Shown one piece after another: positions 6,255-9,316 of a stretch of 9,316 bases of DNA. Each line of letters begins with the position of its first letter. The stretch's first letter is position 1. The stretch is from an uncultured Bacteroides sp. (lineage in GTDB: Bacteria; Bacteroidota; Bacteroidia; Bacteroidales; Bacteroidaceae): assembly GCA_900546645.1 (NCBI GenBank), contig URDR01000094.1, positions 1 to 9,316 on the forward strand, read 5' to 3'. A program made the position numbers and the translations under genes. The notes under the pieces are model-generated. The model worked only from the letters and a program-made list of their open reading frames with translations, made no database searches and was not told the DNA's origin.

Positions 6255-6896
6255 ATGAAGAAGTTGATTCTTGCCGATAATCAGGATATTACCCGCTATG
6301 GAATGCGAGCTGCTGCATCTGGAATTTTTGCCGACGTCAGCGAGGTAAGTAATCGTCAGCAGCTGGCTGAACATTTGCTGCTGCATGGTGATGCAGTGGC
6401 AGTGATAGACTATACCCTGTTTGACTGTACTCCTGAACAGTTGCTTGTTTTGAAGGAACGTTTTCCTCAGTCTATATTTGTATTATTCAGCGATTCCTTG
6501 AGTGAAAACTTTTTGCGTAAGATGGTTTTCAGCAATCCAACTTTTAGTGTACTGATGAAAGACAATTCATTAGAAGAAATTGTATCTTGCTTAAAGAGGG
6601 CAGCCGATGGGGAGTCTTTTATTTGTGCTCGGGCAACGGTCATGCTTAGCGAAAAGCAGCCTTTGAAGCAAGAAAAAGAAATCCAGCCCTTGACGCTCAC
6701 CGAAAAAGAAATCCTGAGAGCCCTGTCTATGGGAAAAACCACCAAGGAAATAGCTGCGGAACGTTTCCTCAGTGTCTATACTGTGATGACGCACCGTAAA
6801 AACATATTTAGGAAGTTGCAGGTAAACAATGCGCACGAAGCGGTGCGTTATGCGCTTCGTGCGGGCATTGTAGACTCTATGGAGTATTATATTTGA
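6255..6896 (+). CDS. Response regulator, receiver + LuxR/NarL-type HTH (orphan)
   Basis: This 213-residue two-domain regulator has a receiver at about 1-125 and a LuxR-type DNA-binding domain at about 146-206. Receiver landmarks are the phospho-acceptor Asp52 in VIDYTL, Ser79 in LFSD and Lys102 in LMKDN. The acidic pocket reads ADNQD (Asp8, Asn9, Asp11) where the classical motif is an Asp-Asp pair, so metal binding or phosphorylation may differ. My impression is that this ADNQ form recurs in Bacteroidetes relatives. The C-terminal domain has the canonical LTxxEKEIL start, GKTTKEIA (turn of the HTH) and a recognition helix around SVYTVMTHRKNIFRKL. No histidine kinase is in the window, so its partner and target genes are unknown. 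The gene lies 50 bases after the VOC gene, and its last 10 bases overlap the 3' end of the opposing metY-like gene. Confidence 0.92.
   Translation: MKKLILADNQDITRYGMRAAASGIFADVSEVSNRQQLAEHLLLHGDAVAVIDYTLFDCTPEQLLVLKERFPQSIFVLFSDSLSENFLRKMVFSNPTFSVLMKDNSLEEIVSCLKRAADGESFICARATVMLSEKQPLKQEKEIQPLTLTEKEILRALSMGKTTKEIAAERFLSVYTVMTHRKNIFRKLQVNNAHEAVRYALRAGIVDSMEYYI
6832..6863. repeat. Perfect 11-bp inverted repeat inside the response-regulator 3' end
   Basis: CGCACGAAGCG (6832-6842) and CGCTTCGTGCG (6853-6863) are exact inverted copies with a 10-base spacer. They lie in the codons for the last HTH helix (AHEAVRYALRAG), about 30 bases before the stop, close to where the two convergent transcripts meet. 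There is no T-tract on either side, so it is not a standard terminator. It may be a bidirectional pausing or termination structure, or chance. Confidence 0.5.
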
Positions 6897-8173
6897 TTCA
6901 GAGCCTGTTCAATATCGGCTATTAAATCATCAATATGCTCGGTTCCGATAGAAAGTCGAACCGTTCCGGGTTTGATTTGCTGCTCTTCCAGCTCTTCGGC
7001 ATTCAGCTGTGAGTGTGTGGTAGTAGCGGGATGAATAGCGAGCGATTTCATATCTGCTACGTTAGCCAGCAACGAGAATATTTTCAAGTTATCAATAAAT
7101 TGCTGTGCCTCTTTGATACCTCCTTTCAAGTCAATGGTAAAGATGGATCCAGCTCCCTTAGGGAAGTAGCGCAGGTAAAGTGCGTGGTCTGGATGATTGG
7201 GTAGAGCTGGATGATGCACGCTTTCAACTTTCGGATGATTGTTCAGATAGCTTACGATTTTGAGTGCATTTTCCACATGGCGTTCTACGCGCAGAGAGAG
7301 GGTTTCAAGTCCTTGTAAAAGAAGAAATGCGTTAAACGGACTGATGGCTGCTCCCGTATCACGGAGAAGGATAGCGCGTATACGTGTTACGTAGGCCGCT
7401 TCTCCTGCTACTTCGGTAAAACGTATTCCGTGATAGCAAGGGTCGGGTTCAGTAAGTTGAGGGAATTTTCCGGAATCATTCCAGTTGAACTTTCCTGTAT
7501 CTACAATCACTCCTCCGAGGCTGGTTCCGTGACCTCCGATAAACTTGGTAGCTGAATGAACAATAATATCTGCGCCATGTTCAGCCGGACGAATCAGGTA
7601 GGGGGTTCCAAACGTATTGTCCACTATGAGTGGAATCTTGTGGCTGTGCGCAATCCGTGCCACCTCTTCGATATCGATGATATTTGAATTCGGATTTCCG
7701 AGTGTTTCAATGAAAATCAGTTTTGTATTTTCTTGTATGGCTCTTTCGAAGTTAGAGACATCCGACGGTTCGACAAACGTAGTTGTAACTCCTGAAGCAG
7801 GGAGCGTGTGTGCCAGCAGGTTATATGAGCCTCCGTAAATGGTCTTGGCAGCTACGATATGGTCGCCTGCACGGGTGATGTTCTGAAAGGCATAAGCAAT
7901 GGCAGCTGCCCCGGAAGCAACTGCTAAAGCAGCCACGCCTCCTTCGAGTGCAGCAATGCGCTTCTCCAGTACCTCTTGGGTAGGATTTGTTAAACGTCCG
8001 TAAATATTTCCCGGTTCTTGCAGGGCAAAGCGTGCTGCTGCGTGTTCGGAGTTGTGAAACACATACGATGTAGTTTGATAGATAGGAACGGCACGCGCAT
8101 CCGTTGTAGGGTCAGCCTGTTCCTGTCCTGCATGAAGCTGCAGGGTCTCGAAGTGTAAGTCTTTTGTTTTCAT
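6887..8173 (-). CDS. metY: O-acetylhomoserine sulfhydrylase-type PLP enzyme (MetY family)
   Basis: This 428-residue protein belongs to the Cys/Met-metabolism PLP-dependent (gamma-family) enzymes and has the length typical of O-acetylhomoserine/O-acetylserine sulfhydrylases. Visible landmarks are HFETLQLHAGQ at the N-terminus, IYGRLTNPT (Tyr58 and Arg60, which contact the PLP phosphate of the neighbouring subunit), TIYGGSYNL (Tyr113, stacking on PLP), PLIVDNTFGTP (Asp185, pyridine nitrogen) and HSATKFIGGHGTSLGG with the Schiff-base Lys210. The C-terminal ISPFNAFLLLQGLETLSLR and PGTVRLSIGTEH segments are typical of the group. The family combines O-acetylhomoserine with sulfide to make homocysteine in the cytoplasm, and some members also accept O-acetylserine. 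It is the second gene of an operon, 24 bases after cysK. No separate promoter was seen and no terminator follows before it runs into the convergent regulator gene. The exact acyl substrate is inferred from family resemblance. Confidence 0.93.
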   Translation of the reverse strand: MKTKDLHFETLQLHAGQEQADPTTDARAVPIYQTTSYVFHNSEHAAARFALQEPGNIYGRLTNPTQEVLEKRIAALEGGVAALAVASGAAAIAYAFQNITRAGDHIVAAKTIYGGSYNLLAHTLPASGVTTTFVEPSDVSNFERAIQENTKLIFIETLGNPNSNIIDIEEVARIAHSHKIPLIVDNTFGTPYLIRPAEHGADIIVHSATKFIGGHGTSLGGVIVDTGKFNWNDSGKFPQLTEPDPCYHGIRFTEVAGEAAYVTRIRAILLRDTGAAISPFNAFLLLQGLETLSLRVERHVENALKIVSYLNNHPKVESVHHPALPNHPDHALYLRYFPKGAGSIFTIDLKGGIKEAQQFIDNLKIFSLLANVADMKSLAIHPATTTHSQLNAEELEEQQIKPGTVRLSIGTEHIDDLIADIEQALNQI

Positions 8174-8197
8174 GTTAGTTGTATTTGTTATGTACGA

Positions 8198-9145
8198 TTA
8201 AAGTGGATATTCTTCAAATGCGTAAAGCACGGTTGACAGATAGCGTTCACCAGTGTCAGGCAGCAGTACTATGATGTTTTTTCCAGCATATTCCGGCTGT
8301 TGTGCCAGCTGCAGGGCAGCAAAGGCAGCTGCTCCTGAGGAAATTCCTACCAGCAGACCCTCTTTGAATGAAAGTTCGCGTCCGGTACGAATTGCATCAT
8401 CATCGGCAACTCGGATAACCCGGTTTACTACATCTGCATGATAAGTTTCAGGGATGAATCCGGCTCCGATTCCTTGTATCTTATGCATACCCGGTTTGTC
8501 ACCCGATAGTACAGCTGAAGTGTCTGGCTCTACAGCAATAACCTCTATATTCGGATTATGCCGTTTCAGTCCTTCTCCTACGCCGCTTAAGGTACCTCCA
8601 GTTCCTACTCCAGCAATGAAAACATCAACTTTTCCGTCGGTGTCGCGCCAAATTTCTTCGGCAGTGGTATGGATATGTGCTTCGGGGTTGGCGGGATTTT
8701 CAAACTGCTGAAGGATAACGGCTCCCGGAGTAGTATCACGTAACTGGTTTGCCTTTTCGATAGCTCCTTTCATACCTTGGTCGCCGGGAGTAAGAACCAA
8801 TTGTGCTCCCATGGCTTTCAGTAAGTTCTGACGTTCCAGGCTCATGGTTTCAGGCATGGTCAGAATGGTTTTATAGCCTTTAACGGTAGAAACCCAAGCT
8901 AAACCAACTCCGGTATTTCCGCTGGTTGGTTCGATGATGGTTGCCCCAGGAGTTAAGATACCTTTTTGTTCAGCATCTTCAATCATGGCGAGAGCGATGC
9001 GGTCTTTTACGCTGCCTCCCGGATTGAAATACTCCAGTTTGGCTATGATGGTTGCTTGGCTGTTATGAGCTTTGGTTAAGCGTTTCAGTTCTAATAGAGG
9101 AGTATTGCCTATAAGTTCGGTAAGTTGGGTTTTAATATTTGCCAT
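8198..9145 (-). CDS. cysK: Cysteine synthase A (O-acetylserine sulfhydrylase)
   Basis: This is a 315-residue PLP enzyme of the beta family that makes cysteine from O-acetylserine and sulfide in the cytoplasm. From the start used here, the landmarks are LIGNTPLLEL near residues 11-20, FNPGGSVKDR with the PLP-binding Lys47, the substrate-binding loop TSGNTG (74-79), the PLP-phosphate loop GTGGT (181-185), GISSGAA with the serine pair 269-270 near the PLP nitrogen, and LLPDTGERYLST near the end. An in-frame ATG at 9172 would add nine residues (MPSNQKHTI) unlike the family. That ATG lies within the -7 promoter box, so the mRNA should begin downstream of it, and I therefore place the start at 9145. 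It is the first gene of a two-gene sulfur operon with the metY-like gene, under a promoter with a palindromic site. Confidence 0.95.
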   Translation of the reverse strand: MANIKTQLTELIGNTPLLELKRLTKAHNSQATIIAKLEYFNPGGSVKDRIALAMIEDAEQKGILTPGATIIEPTSGNTGVGLAWVSTVKGYKTILTMPETMSLERQNLLKAMGAQLVLTPGDQGMKGAIEKANQLRDTTPGAVILQQFENPANPEAHIHTTAEEIWRDTDGKVDVFIAGVGTGGTLSGVGEGLKRHNPNIEVIAVEPDTSAVLSGDKPGMHKIQGIGAGFIPETYHADVVNRVIRVADDDAIRTGRELSFKEGLLVGISSGAAAFAALQLAQQPEYAGKNIIVLLPDTGERYLSTVLYAFEEYPL

Positions 9146-9169
9146 AATCGTATGCTTTTGATTTGATGG

Positions 9170-9200
9170 CAAAGGTAAGTGGAATATGAATTATGGTCAA
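9170..9200 (-). promoter_or_regulatory. Promoter of the cysK-metY operon
   Basis: On the minus strand, TACCTTTG (9177 to 9170) matches the -7 consensus TAnnTTTG. A TTG-containing -33 element (ATTG, 9201 to 9198) lies 20 bases away, which is the expected spacing. Transcription should start near 9163, leaving a leader of about 18 bases to the ATG at 9145. Confidence 0.75.
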
Positions 9201-9217
9201 TACCCTATTTAGGGTAT
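9200..9217. promoter_or_regulatory. 18-base palindrome at the cysK promoter, candidate operator
   Basis: ATACCCTA (9200-9207) and TAGGGTAT (9210-9217) are perfect inverted arms around a TT spacer. The site abuts the -33 element of the cysK promoter, the usual place for a dimeric regulator to act. It also lies in the short gap after the tRNA terminator. The regulator cannot be identified from the window; an Rrf2/CymR-like sulfur regulator is one guess. Confidence 0.6.
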
Positions 9218-9231
9218 ATGTAAGGAGGGAA

Positions 9232-9258
9232 TAAAAAAAGAGAAGCATCTGCTTCTCT
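9232..9258 (-). terminator. Intrinsic terminator of the tRNA-Met transcript
   Basis: Read on the minus strand, AGAGAAGCA (9258 to 9250) pairs with TGCTTCTCT (9247 to 9239) around a very short centre; the innermost pair must open. A run of seven T bases covers 9239 to 9233, overlapping the last stem base. It starts six bases beyond the tRNA 3' end, so it ends that transcript ahead of the cysK promoter. Confidence 0.88.
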
Positions 9259-9263
9259 CTGAG

Positions 9264-9316
9264 TTGCGGAGGCCTGACTCGAACAGACGACCTTTGGGTT
9301 ATGAGCCCAACGAGCT
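9264..9316 (-). tRNA. tRNA-Met (anticodon CAU), 3' part; 5' end outside window
   Basis: On the minus strand the anticodon loop CTCATAA (CAU at 9303 to 9301) sits between GGG and CCC halves of its stem. The T-arm has the loop TTCGAGT closed by GTCTG/CAGGC. The 3' acceptor strand CTCCGCA is followed by the discriminator A at 9264, and CCA is not encoded. The D-arm and 5' acceptor strand lie beyond base 9316. The CAU anticodon allows elongator Met, initiator Met or a lysidine-modified Ile tRNA. Elongator Met is my choice, but the missing 5' half is needed to exclude the others. Confidence 0.9.

Noticed and set aside
9146..9172. Nine-residue N-terminal extension of cysteine synthase from ATG 9172
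   Set aside because: It overlaps the -7 promoter box and does not resemble the family N-terminus, so the start at 9145 was used.
1..9316. CRISPR array, insertion sequence, prophage, toxin-antitoxin or other defence system
   Set aside because: No regularly spaced repeats, transposase, integrase, phage or nuclease genes were seen; the genes belong to ordinary metabolic and regulatory families.

Overview
The window looks like chromosome from a Bacteroidales gut bacterium (Bacteroides/Phocaeicola type). Four things point that way: Bacteroidetes-style promoter boxes (TAnnTTTG) ahead of several genes, no Shine-Dalgarno sequences at the starts, paired periplasmic GH43/GH51 arabinofuranosidases, and a tRNA gene whose CCA end is not encoded. 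No phage, insertion sequence, CRISPR array or defence locus is visible.

Layout. Positions 2-592 (+) hold the 3' part of an M28-family zinc aminopeptidase. A 484-base gene-free stretch follows; it carries a long hairpin, short GTGYAGG-type repeats and, at its far end, a promoter. Next is a two-gene glycan operon (+): a secreted protein with two complete GH43 domains (1077-2990), then, 18 bases later, a secreted GH51 alpha-L-arabinofuranosidase (3009-5495) that ends at a strong intrinsic terminator (5547-5599). A second intergenic stretch holds a promoter-like box and a compact hairpin element that resembles dispersed Bacteroides intergenic repeats. It leads into a VOC/glyoxalase-fold protein (5809-6204) and a LuxR/NarL-type response regulator (6255-6896). 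The regulator converges on, and overlaps by 10 bases, a minus-strand sulfur operon: cysteine synthase (8198-9145) followed by an O-acetylhomoserine sulfhydrylase-type enzyme (6887-8173). Ahead of the operon lie a promoter and an 18-base palindrome, then the terminator and 3' two-thirds of a tRNA-Met (CAU) gene on the same strand.

How the genes work together. The two glycosidases probably remove arabinofuranose from arabinan, arabinoxylan or arabinogalactan side chains in the periplasm. No SusC/SusD pair is in view, so the rest of any utilization locus lies outside or elsewhere. The minus-strand operon puts sulfide into cysteine and homocysteine, and the palindrome beside its promoter is the best candidate regulatory site in the window. 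No wholly new system is evident. The less ordinary points are the double GH43 architecture, a degenerate GH43-like domain fused to the GH51 enzyme, a hairpin at the GH51 start codon, two structured intergenic elements, and the palindromic operator candidate.
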